Assembly (NCBI GenBank): GCA_944386315.1
Contig: CALXAS010000045.1
Location: 1 to 10,524, forward strand
Source: an uncultured Clostridia bacterium
Lineage (GTDB): Bacteria > Bacillota > Clostridia > TANB77 > CAG-508
Length of the DNA stretch: 10,524 nucleotides
Direction of reading: 5' to 3'
Part shown: positions 1 through 6,130 of the stretch, piece after piece
How the letters are laid out: every line of letters starts with the position of its first letter
Numbering within the stretch: position 1 is the stretch's first letter
Notes under the pieces: model-generated
Told to the model about the DNA's origin: nothing
Databases searched by the model: none
The model's input: only the letters and a program-made list of their open reading frames with translations
Made by a program: the position numbers and the translations under genes

Positions 1-8
1 AAAATAAA

Positions 9-1499
9 ATGTATTATGGAAAGAAAAAAGCAATTATCATCACAGTCATTATCGTTTTATTAGTTCTTATTTTAGCTACAGGAGGGGTATTGGCTTACTT
101 TTTTACAGATTTATTCAAATCTAATGAGACTCTATTTTATAAGTATATGGCAATAGGCTTAGAAAATATGGCGATACCTTCAAGCACGCAATTACAGGAT
201 ATTGCAAATATGCAACAAAGTAGTCCATATGAAGTAAATGGAGAATTGTCACTTGGATATACGCCAGCAGAGGAAACAGAGGAATCTTTATCAGCAGTAG
301 ATGCATTAGGACAAATAAAAGTAGCAGTAACAGGTCAGAATGACCCAGTACAAGAGGCAAGTTATCGAAAACTAGATTTGCAATTAGCAGAGAATTCTAT
401 TTTTGAAGTAGAATATGCCAATAGCAATCAAATTGCAGCGTTAAAGTCCGATGAGATAGTAACTGCTTATGTCGGAATTAAAAACGAAAATTTAAAAGTG
501 CTAGCACAAAAATTAGGTGTGCAGGATACAGAAACTATACCAGATAGTATAGGAGAAAATACAGCCAATATAGGAGAATTATCTAGTATTACAGAGGAAG
601 AAAGAACACATATACAAGAAACCTATACCCAAGTAATACAACAAACTATATCAGATAGCTTATACACCAAACAACAAGAAATGACAATTCAAAAAGACGG
701 GATAGAATATGTAACAACTGCTTATCGTTTAGATTTAAGCTCGCAAGATGTAAAAAATGTAGCAGTGCAAATATTACAAACATTAAGAGAAGATAGCATT
801 ACCTTAAATTGGTTAACAACAAAAGCAAAATTATTGGGGCTAGGGGAAGAATATACCCAAGTAAATCAATTAACTGCTACTATAGAAAATTGGATAGAAC
901 AGATTAATGAAAACGAAAATTTTGCAGAAGGTGGATTAAGCCTTGTTGTGTATACTTACCAAGGTGAGACCATTCAAATGGAAGCTATTATGGGAAATAC
1001 TTTAAAATTAACAATCAATAGCGAAAACGGAGAAACTGGAAATAGCAAAATAAATATTCAATTAGAAAACTTAAGTAGTGAAGGAGACTTCTCAAAAATA
1101 CAACTAAGCGTTACTATTAATGTAACAGATGCACAAACAGTAATCCAAGGAGAAATGAATATAGATGATGAGACAATGTATACTGTAAATACAACGACAA
1201 CAGGAACAGCTAGTCAAAATAATGTGAATACTACTACAGAATTTATTATGAGCCAAGGAGGAGAATCCTGGACAATAAATTATAACGAACAGAAGAATTT
1301 TGTAGAAGAAGGAGAAAATATTGTATTATTAGATAACACCAATTGTGCTATTTTAAATGATTATCCAACAGATCAATTGCAACAATTATTGACAGCTATT
1401 ACACAAAGAACAATGATGGTATGGATGGAAAAAATGCAGGAGATAAATAACTATATTAATCCAGTACCAACAGTGCAACCAAGCGGAGTGCAGTCATAA
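9..1499 (+). CDS. single-pass membrane-anchored protein of unknown function
   Basis: I do not recognise this family. The 496-residue product has a short basic N-terminus (GKKK at 4-7), one strong hydrophobic segment at about residues 8-32, and then a long polar region rich in Asn, Gln, Thr and Glu with a single Cys near the C-terminus. This predicts an N-terminal membrane anchor with a large extracytoplasmic domain. No lipobox (no Cys after the hydrophobic stretch) and no catalytic motif are visible. The start is uncertain: ATG at 9 lies at the window edge, the codons before it are open, and the ribosome binding site would fall outside. The hydrophobic segment so close to this Met makes it a reasonable choice. 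Its stop is three bases before the leader of the next surface-protein gene, with no terminator between them, so co-transcription with the pilin-like LRR gene is likely (inference). A role in cell-envelope function or surface-protein export or assembly is only a guess from context. Confidence 0.8.
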   Translation: MYYGKKKAIIITVIIVLLVLILATGGVLAYFFTDLFKSNETLFYKYMAIGLENMAIPSSTQLQDIANMQQSSPYEVNGELSLGYTPAEETEESLSAVDALGQIKVAVTGQNDPVQEASYRKLDLQLAENSIFEVEYANSNQIAALKSDEIVTAYVGIKNENLKVLAQKLGVQDTETIPDSIGENTANIGELSSITEEERTHIQETYTQVIQQTISDSLYTKQQEMTIQKDGIEYVTTAYRLDLSSQDVKNVAVQILQTLREDSITLNWLTTKAKLLGLGEEYTQVNQLTATIENWIEQINENENFAEGGLSLVVYTYQGETIQMEAIMGNTLKLTINSENGETGNSKINIQLENLSSEGDFSKIQLSVTINVTDAQTVIQGEMNIDDETMYTVNTTTTGTASQNNVNTTTEFIMSQGGESWTINYNEQKNFVEEGENIVLLDNTNCAILNDYPTDQLQQLLTAITQRTMMVWMEKMQEINNYINPVPTVQPSGVQS

Positions 1500-1502
1500 A
1501 AA

Positions 1503-1601
1503 ATTATGGAAATAAGTAACTACTAAAAAACAAAATAAAAAGGTAAGAAAAAATAAAGAAACGATATAATCCTCCCTGTAAGAATAAAAAACAGGGAGGA
1601 T
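1503..1601 (+). repeat. 99-bp leader repeat, copy 1
   Basis: This stretch aligns without gaps to 3055-3153; I count 12 mismatches in 99 bases (88% identity). It covers the whole intergenic leader from just after the upstream stop to the Shine-Dalgarno of the pilin-like LRR gene. Shared elements are ATTATGGAAATAAGTAA at the 5' end, an A/G-rich middle, GATATAATCC, an identical 11-nt loop and the hairpin arms. A leader duplicated in front of two different reading frames suggests duplicated surface-protein genes or a shared regulatory element. Both copies also carry a 6-codon ATG...TAA frame (MEISN-Y or -H) without a visible ribosome site. Confidence 0.9.
1569..1601 (+). promoter_or_regulatory. 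hairpin sequestering the Shine-Dalgarno of the LRR gene
   Basis: Arms 1569-1579 (ATCCTCCCTGT) and 1591-1601 (ACAGGGAGGAT) are perfectly complementary over 11 bp, six of them G-C, with an 11-nt A-rich loop. The 3' arm contains the GGAGG (1595-1599) that sits 8 nt before the ATG at 1608, so the folded RNA would hide the ribosome binding site. No T-run follows, so it is not an intrinsic terminator. In the second copy the eighth pair changes from C-G to T-A on both arms and the seventh becomes T-G, which favours selection on pairing. A caveat is that TATAAT at 1565-1570 overlaps the 5' arm. If that were a -10 box, transcripts would start inside the arm and lose the hairpin. No good -35 is seen at the right distance. 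Confidence 0.7.
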
Positions 1602-1607
1602 AAGATT

Positions 1608-2984
1608 ATGCAAAAACAAAAGAATAAAGAAAAAGGCATTACATTAATTGCCTTAGTCGTAACTATTATTGTATTGATTATACTAGCAGGAGTAAGTATC
1701 AGTATGCTAGTAGGAGATAATGGAATAATTACGCAAGCACAAGGGGCAAAAGAGGAGACAGAAGCAAAAGGAGACGAAGAAAAAATAAGATTAGCTATGA
1801 CTGCTGCTCAAATAGCAAACAATGGAAATTCAAACATAGAAAAAGATGATTTGGAAATAGCTTTATTAGAAAATGGGGTAAAATCCATAGTAGTAGATAA
1901 GGAAGATGGAACAAGAAATATTATATTTTTAGATAGCAAAAAGATATATAAATTAAATAGCGACGGAAGTATAGAAGATACTAATAGTGATTTTGACAGT
2001 ATTTATGTAGCACCAAATTCACAAGATGAAGCAAGGAATGAAGGTATAATAGGAATAGGAACAGATGGACAACCAGTAGATATGGATTTGTGGTTATACT
2101 CTTTTGACACAGTAACAAATGGCTATGGATTAAATAGCAACGAAGTATTTCAAAATTCAGAATATAATTCTAATGGAACAAATACAGAAACAATAAGAAC
2201 AGCAGGTTATAATGGTACAGAAACTAATGGAAAAGATATTATAATACCACAATATATAAGTATAGATGCTGGAAAAACATATAGCCCAGTTACAAGTTTA
2301 TATAGAACATTTAATGATAATGCTAATATTGAAACTATGCCAACAATACCATCAACTGTTACAAATATGTGTAATACATTTGAAAATTGTACAAATTTGA
2401 AAGAATGTAGTATACCAAGTTTAGTAGATAATATAAATTGGTGTTGGGCTGGTACAGGAATAACAAAAATAAGTGAAATTCCGAATAGTGTTGTTTATAT
2501 GTATGGAACTTTTGCAAGATGTAATTCATTAATAAAGATAGATTTAAGAATTCCTAAAGATGCTGTAACATTACAAATGACATTTTATGATTGTGAAAAT
2601 TTAAAGAAAGTTAATTTAGTAGGAGGGGAAAAAATAGAAAATATGTCTCAGACATTTACCTTATGTGAAAATTTATTAGAGATTTCAAATATTCCTCCAA
2701 ATATACAAAATATGCATCAAACATTCTTTAAGTGTAGTAAATTAACTGACCTTGATAATTTAGTTATTCCAACAAGTGTAAATGATTTAACTGAAACTTT
2801 TAGTGAATGCACAGATTTAGCAGGAACATTGATCATTAATGCAAATATTACTGAAGTTAGTCAATATGCAGGAATATTCAATTTAGCTGTTAGAGCAGAT
2901 AAAATACTAAAAATAAAAGGTAAGAGTAATATGATTGATGATATAATTGTTTATGCAAATAATAAAAATATAGTAAAAGAATAA
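1608..2984 (+). CDS. pilin-like N-terminus fused to BspA-type leucine-rich repeats; surface protein
   Basis: The 458-residue product begins with a basic leader ending KEKG (7-10), followed by ITLIALVVTIIVLIILAG, the type IV prepilin/pseudopilin-like form common in clostridial surface proteins. Cleavage would fall after Gly10. The usual Glu at +5 is Ala (residue 15). Residues 40-70 form a charged helix; about 95-230 is a spacer domain. From about 230 to 425 comes a repeat array with the signature TFxxC about every 23-25 residues (TFENC 257, TFARC 301, TFYDC 325, TFTLC 349, TFFKC 372, TFSEC 397) and interspersed IPxxV, matching BspA/LRR_5-like repeats. One repeat near 275-290 is degenerate. BspA-like LRRs are known for adhesion and host or microbe contact; that role here is inferred. 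The start is supported by GGAGG 8 nt upstream, which lies inside the hairpin. It probably shares a transcript with the upstream membrane protein. No GC-rich terminator follows. Confidence 0.88.
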   Translation: MQKQKNKEKGITLIALVVTIIVLIILAGVSISMLVGDNGIITQAQGAKEETEAKGDEEKIRLAMTAAQIANNGNSNIEKDDLEIALLENGVKSIVVDKEDGTRNIIFLDSKKIYKLNSDGSIEDTNSDFDSIYVAPNSQDEARNEGIIGIGTDGQPVDMDLWLYSFDTVTNGYGLNSNEVFQNSEYNSNGTNTETIRTAGYNGTETNGKDIIIPQYISIDAGKTYSPVTSLYRTFNDNANIETMPTIPSTVTNMCNTFENCTNLKECSIPSLVDNINWCWAGTGITKISEIPNSVVYMYGTFARCNSLIKIDLRIPKDAVTLQMTFYDCENLKKVNLVGGEKIENMSQTFTLCENLLEISNIPPNIQNMHQTFFKCSKLTDLDNLVIPTSVNDLTETFSECTDLAGTLIINANITEVSQYAGIFNLAVRADKILKIKGKSNMIDDIIVYANNKNIVKE

Positions 2985-3054
2985 AAATAAGTATATTCTA
3001 ACAAACATATAAAAGTTACAAAAATATGAATTTAAAAAATTTTTAATAAAATTT
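2985..3054 (+). other. A+T-only spacer, no gene
   Basis: This short spacer between the LRR gene and the second leader copy contains only A/T-rich sequence, including the A/T palindrome TTAAAAAATTTTTAA near 3032-3046. No G+C-containing terminator hairpin, reading frame or promoter can be supported. Confidence 0.6.
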
Positions 3055-3153
3055 ATTATGGAAATAAGTAATCACTAAAAAGCAAAATAAAAGAGTAAGA
3101 AAAAATAGAGAAAAGATATAATCCTCTTCGTAAGAATAAAAAACTAGGAGGAT
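3055..3153 (+). repeat. 99-bp leader repeat, copy 2 (orphaned)
   Basis: This is the ungapped partner of 1503-1601. The hairpin is retained in weakened form: arms 3121-3131 and 3143-3153 give ten pairs (one G-U) and one mismatch, again with GGAGG in the 3' arm and the same 11-nt loop. No start codon follows at normal distance. Instead the leader runs into a C-terminal coding remnant. It therefore looks like the leader of a gene that has lost its body. Confidence 0.88.
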
Positions 3154-3161
3154 TTTATATA

Positions 3162-3254
3162 GCTTCTTATAGTTATACAAATAGTCGTAATGCTTCTAAT
3201 ATAGAAAATTATAGCGAGTATCATTCTTTTAGACCGATTTTATACATGAATTAA
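3162..3254 (+). pseudogene. C-terminal remnant of a probable pilin-like surface protein
   Basis: In the frame starting GCT at 3162, 30 sense codons run to TAA (3252-3254) and read ASYSYTNSRNASNIEN then YSEYHSFRPILYMN. The closing FRPxLY pattern resembles the C-termini of clostridial secreted proteins with pilin-like N-termini; that comparison is from memory. Upstream in frame there is no ATG, GTG or TTG start before the duplicated leader, whose GGAGG lies about 10 bases before. The simplest reading is an internal deletion that joined the leader of a tandem paralogue directly to its last 30 codons. The tail does not match the C-terminus of the intact LRR gene, so the lost gene had a different 3' end. 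Confidence 0.6.
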
Positions 3255-3273
3255 ATGAAATCAAAAAAACTAG

Positions 3274-3301
3274 TTGACAAACCGCAAAAACATAGTATAA
3301 T
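3274..3301 (+). promoter_or_regulatory. sigma-A-type promoter of the thrS T-box transcript
   Basis: TTGACA (3274-3279) and TATAAT (3296-3301) are both perfect consensus hexamers, separated by 16 bp. The predicted start near 3308 falls just before the T-box leader. Confidence 0.9.
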
Positions 3302-3307
3302 AGTAAA

Positions 3308-3545
3308 TAGTTATAACAGTGAACATAAATGAGACAGAGTAAAATAAAGGTTGTTTCCAGAGAGGATTAGCCAAATGGGCTGAAAGCTAATCTAAATAAA
3401 CGTATTTGAAAAACTACCTCATTGTTTCTAGCAAAACTAGACGTATTACTTGCGTTAAAAGTATGAATTAAGTAAAAATAGGGATGGAACCGTGCAAAAT
3501 AGAGCACTCCTGTAAATCAAATAAGATTTATGGGAGTATTTTTTT
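3308..3545 (+). promoter_or_regulatory. T-box riboswitch (tRNA-Thr sensing) of thrS
   Basis: T-box leaders bind uncharged tRNA and allow read-through only when the cognate amino acid is scarce. The hallmark T-box TAGGGATGGAACCGTGC is at 3479-3495. Stem I is closed by AATGAG (3328-3333) with CTCATT (3418-3423). Its specifier loop has AGTA on the 5' side and GAA on the 3' side, next to an AAATA/TATTT helix. The distal part carries AGAGAGG and a GATTAGC/GCTAATC helix (3365-3371 and 3386-3392). The likely specifier is ACC at about 3416-3418, a threonine codon that fits the downstream gene. The neighbouring triplets ACT and TAC cannot be excluded by eye. TCTAG/CTAGA (3427-3441) forms a further stem. 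The antiterminator pairs GTGC with GCAC around the TGGAACC bulge, competing with the terminator. Confidence 0.95.
3506..3545 (+). terminator. T-box-controlled intrinsic terminator
   Basis: ACTCCTGTAAATC (3506-3518) pairs with GATTTATGGGAGT (3525-3537) over 13 bp, with two G-U pairs and a 6-nt loop. A run of seven T's (3539-3545) follows. The 5' arm overlaps the sequence needed for the antiterminator, so the two folds exclude each other. Confidence 0.93.
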
Positions 3546-3584
3546 GCATAAAAAGGACATCTTAAAATAAGGAGGTATTCAAAA

Positions 3585-5519
3585 ATGAAAGTAGAACTAA
3601 AAGATGGTTCTCAACTAGAAGTAAAACAAGGAGCTTCTGTTTTAGAAATTGCACAACAAATTAGTGAAGGGCTAGCAAGAAATGCTTGCTGTGGCATTGT
3701 AAATGGAGAAGTAAGAGATCTTCGTTATGAAGTAAGAGAAAATTGCAAATTAGAAATTGCCACTTTTGAAAATAATTTAGAAGGAAAGAAAGCTTATTGG
3801 CATACTACTTCTCATATTATGGCACAAGCGATTAAAAGATTGTATCCAGAAATAAAATTAACGATAGGACCAGCCATTGATAATGGATTTTATTACGATT
3901 TCGATACAGAAAAGCCATTTACTCCAGAAATGTTAGAAGCAATTGAAGCGGAAATGAAAAAAATTATCAAAGAAGATTTACCAATTAAAAAATTTACACT
4001 TTCTAGAGAAAAAGCCATCGAATTGATGAAAGAGAAAAAAGAAGATTACAAGGTAGAATTAATAGAAGAATTACCAGAAGGAGAAGAAATTTCTTTCTAT
4101 GAGCAAGGAGAATTTGTAGATTTATGTGCAGGACCACATCTAATGAGTACAGGAAAAGTAAAAGCAATTAAACTTTTATCTTCTTCAGGAGCTTATTGGA
4201 GAGGAGACGAGCATAATAAAATGCTACAAAGAATTTATGGAATTTCTTATCCAAAAGCATCACAATTAGAAGAATATCTAAATATGTTAGAAGAAGCTAA
4301 GCAAAGAGATCATAGAAAAATAGGAGAAGATTTAGAAATTTTTATGACACATAAACTAGTAGGATCTGGCTTACCAATGTATTTACCAAAGGGTGCTACC
4401 ATAAGAAGAATATTGGAAAGATATATTCAAGATAAAGAAATAGCACTAGGATATGCACATGTATACACACCATCACTTGCTAATGTGGAATTATATAAAA
4501 CAAGTGGACATTGGGATCATTATAAAGAAGATATGTTCCCAGTAATGAAAATGGATGCAGAGGAAATGGTATTAAGACCAATGAATTGTCCACATCATAT
4601 GTTAATCTATAAAAATAAAATGCACTCTTATAGAGATTTACCAATTCGTATAGGAGAATTAGCACATGATTTTCGTTATGAAGCTAGTGGAAATGTATGT
4701 GGCTTGGAAAGAGTTCGTCAAATGTGTCAAAATGATGCACATTTATTTGTAAGACCAGACCAAATAAAGGAAGAAGTAGGAAGAGTTTTAAATTTAATTA
4801 AAGAAGTATACCAAAAAGATTTTGGATTTTCTGAATCAAGTTTTCAATATAGATTATCTTTAAGAGATAAAGCAAATAAAGAAAAATATATTGATAATGA
4901 TGAAATGTGGGAAACAGCAGAAAGTCAATTAAGAGAAATACTAAAGGAAATGAAAATTGATTTTTATGAAGCAACAGGAGAAGCAGCATTTTATGGGCCT
5001 AAAATAGATATTCAAATTAAAACAGCGTTAAATCATGATGTCACAATTCCAACTTGTCAATTAGATTTTGCATTACCAGAAAGGTTTGAATTAGAATATA
5101 TAGGAGAAGATGGAAAAGCTCATAGACCAGTAGTAATTCATAGAGCAATCTTGGGTTCTTCAGATAGATTTATATCTTTCTTGTTGGAAGAAACAAAAGG
5201 AAATTTACCTCTTTGGATTGCTCCAGTACAAGTAAAAATAATGACTATTACAGATAATCAAAAAGACTATGAAAAAGAAGTAGAAGCAAAATTAAAACAA
5301 GCAGGCTTTAGAGTAGAGCTAGATGATAGAAACGAAAAAATAGGTTACAAAATCCGTGAAGCGCAAATGGAAAAAGTGCCATATATGTTAGTACTAGGAG
5401 ATAAAGAAGTGCAAAGTAAATCTGTTGGTGTAAGAAAAAGAGCAGAAGGAGATATTGGTGCAATGTCAGTAGAAGAACTTATAGAAAAATTACAAAAAGA
5501 AGTAGAAGAAAAAGCATAA
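3585..5519 (+). CDS. thrS: threonyl-tRNA synthetase
   Basis: This cytoplasmic class II aminoacyl-tRNA synthetase joins threonine to tRNA-Thr using ATP. At 644 residues it is full length. The order is TGS domain (about 1-61), editing domain with HTTSH (73-77) and CAGPH (181-185), whose His and Cys residues correspond to those that clear Ser-tRNA-Thr, then the catalytic core and the anticodon-binding domain (about 542-640). Zinc ligands corresponding to E. coli Cys334, His385 and His511 are seen as Cys335, His386 and His519. Motif 2 has Arg364 in FRYEASG, and motif 3 is HRAILGSSDRF (519-529). The motif 2 region differs from the usual form: CGLERVRQMCQNDAH, with Asn at the first Asp of QDDAH. 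The start follows a perfect AAGGAGGT (3569-3576) 8 nt upstream. Expression is set by the T-box leader. It is transcribed alone, since a terminator follows. Confidence 0.99.
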   Translation: MKVELKDGSQLEVKQGASVLEIAQQISEGLARNACCGIVNGEVRDLRYEVRENCKLEIATFENNLEGKKAYWHTTSHIMAQAIKRLYPEIKLTIGPAIDNGFYYDFDTEKPFTPEMLEAIEAEMKKIIKEDLPIKKFTLSREKAIELMKEKKEDYKVELIEELPEGEEISFYEQGEFVDLCAGPHLMSTGKVKAIKLLSSSGAYWRGDEHNKMLQRIYGISYPKASQLEEYLNMLEEAKQRDHRKIGEDLEIFMTHKLVGSGLPMYLPKGATIRRILERYIQDKEIALGYAHVYTPSLANVELYKTSGHWDHYKEDMFPVMKMDAEEMVLRPMNCPHHMLIYKNKMHSYRDLPIRIGELAHDFRYEASGNVCGLERVRQMCQNDAHLFVRPDQIKEEVGRVLNLIKEVYQKDFGFSESSFQYRLSLRDKANKEKYIDNDEMWETAESQLREILKEMKIDFYEATGEAAFYGPKIDIQIKTALNHDVTIPTCQLDFALPERFELEYIGEDGKAHRPVVIHRAILGSSDRFISFLLEETKGNLPLWIAPVQVKIMTITDNQKDYEKEVEAKLKQAGFRVELDDRNEKIGYKIREAQMEKVPYMLVLGDKEVQSKSVGVRKRAEGDIGAMSVEELIEKLQKEVEEKA

Positions 5520-5524
5520 TAAAT

Positions 5525-5557
5525 AAGAAAGACGAGAAAGTACCTCGTCTTTTCTTT
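5525..5557 (+). terminator. intrinsic terminator after thrS
   Basis: AAAGACGAG (5528-5536) and CTCGTCTTT (5544-5552) form a perfect 9-bp stem with a 7-nt loop. An A-rich 5' flank and a T-rich 3' flank (TTTTCTTT) complete it. It sits just after the thrS stop. Confidence 0.9.
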
Positions 5558-5596
5558 GAAAAAAGGAGAAAATATAGCTAGAAAAATAAAAAATAG

Positions 5597-5625
5597 TAGC
5601 AAATTTGAGAAAATAGTGTTATAAT
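5597..5625 (+). promoter_or_regulatory. extended -10 promoter of the 95-aa gene
   Basis: TGT followed by TATAAT (5617-5625) is a perfect extended -10. The -35 region 17 bp upstream (TAGCAA, 5597-5602) is poor, as is common when a TG extension is present. It lies between the thrS terminator and the next start codon. Confidence 0.6.
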
Positions 5626-5637
5626 ATACATTTAGTT

Positions 5638-5682
5638 ACTGTAGTAGTCATCCTTTTAAGCAAGACAAAAAGGAAAGACAGT
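5638..5682 (+). other. possible 5'-UTR hairpin before the 95-aa gene
   Basis: ACTGT (5638-5642) can pair with ACAGT (5678-5682) around an inner 7-bp stem, TCCTTTT (5651-5657) with AAAAGGA (5668-5674). The internal loops are unequal. No T-run follows, so it is not a terminator, and it stops before the Shine-Dalgarno. Its function is unknown and the pairing is modest. Confidence 0.35.
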
Positions 5683-5704
5683 TTAAATAAAAAGGAGGAA
5701 TATT

Positions 5705-5992
5705 ATGCGATGGGAATATTTCCCAAGCAAAGTAGAAGTAGCAGTCCTAAAAACAGATAAAGGAGAAGAAATTTTATCTGTTTTAGAGGCTACAAGTGGA
5801 CACTATACACAGCCAAAAGGTAGGTTTTCTTTTGTACGAAGTTATTTCGTGGACGGGACAGAAGAAAAAATTGCTTTGAGGGAAAATGGGCAAAGTGTCA
5901 AACAGGCAATGCTAGAGATTGCTTGCAAAAAAATAGAGGAAAATTTGAGGAAGCAATTTTCGGAAATTTTGCAGGCAATTACAGCAACCTAA
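5705..5992 (+). CDS. small orphan protein, 95 aa
   Basis: I do not recognise this family. The N-terminal two thirds look like beta structure (alternating VEVAVL, FSFVRSYFVDG), followed by an amphipathic helix from about residue 62 (GQSVKQAMLEIACKKIEENLRKQF). There is no signal peptide or membrane segment, so the product is probably cytoplasmic. The start is well supported by GGAGG (5694-5698), 6 nt before the ATG. The gene has its own extended -10 promoter and a terminator right after it, so it is a free-standing transcription unit and more likely real than a chance frame. The neighbours give no functional hint. A small adaptor, regulator or nucleic-acid-binding protein are all possible. Confidence 0.75.
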   Translation: MRWEYFPSKVEVAVLKTDKGEEILSVLEATSGHYTQPKGRFSFVRSYFVDGTEEKIALRENGQSVKQAMLEIACKKIEENLRKQFSEILQAITAT

Positions 5993-5996
5993 AAAG

Positions 5997-6035
5997 AAAG
6001 AGGGGATGCTATGTGTTATATAGTGTTCTCTTTTT
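5997..6035 (+). terminator. intrinsic terminator after the 95-aa gene
   Basis: Bases 5997-6012 pair continuously with 6020-6035 as RNA (16 pairs, five of them G-U) around a 7-nt loop. The stem has an A-rich 5' base and ends in TTTTT (6031-6035), followed by CATTA. The weak point is that the T-run lies within the stem base. Confidence 0.65.
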
Positions 6036-6065
6036 CATTATGCTAAAAAGATATTCAAAAAAACA

Positions 6066-6094
6066 TTGGCAGTTCCTTAAAAGTGTGATATACT
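6066..6094 (+). promoter_or_regulatory. promoter of the 769-aa coiled-coil gene
   Basis: TTGGCA (6066-6071) is 17 bp from TATACT (6089-6094), which is preceded by TGA, an extended -10. The predicted start near 6101 leaves a short leader of about 30 nt before the TTG start codon. Confidence 0.75.
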
Positions 6095-6130
6095 TGGAAA
6101 GAACATATACAGTAGGAGGGGGAAGACACG

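Noticed and set aside
1541..1570. Sigma-D/sigma-28-like promoter (GATAT element) in the leader
   Set aside because: No TAAA-like -35 is found at 15 bp, and the GCC before GATAT is missing in both copies.
1569..1601. Leader hairpin as intrinsic terminator
   Set aside because: No T-run follows on either strand. The 3' arm is followed by AAGATT and the start codon.
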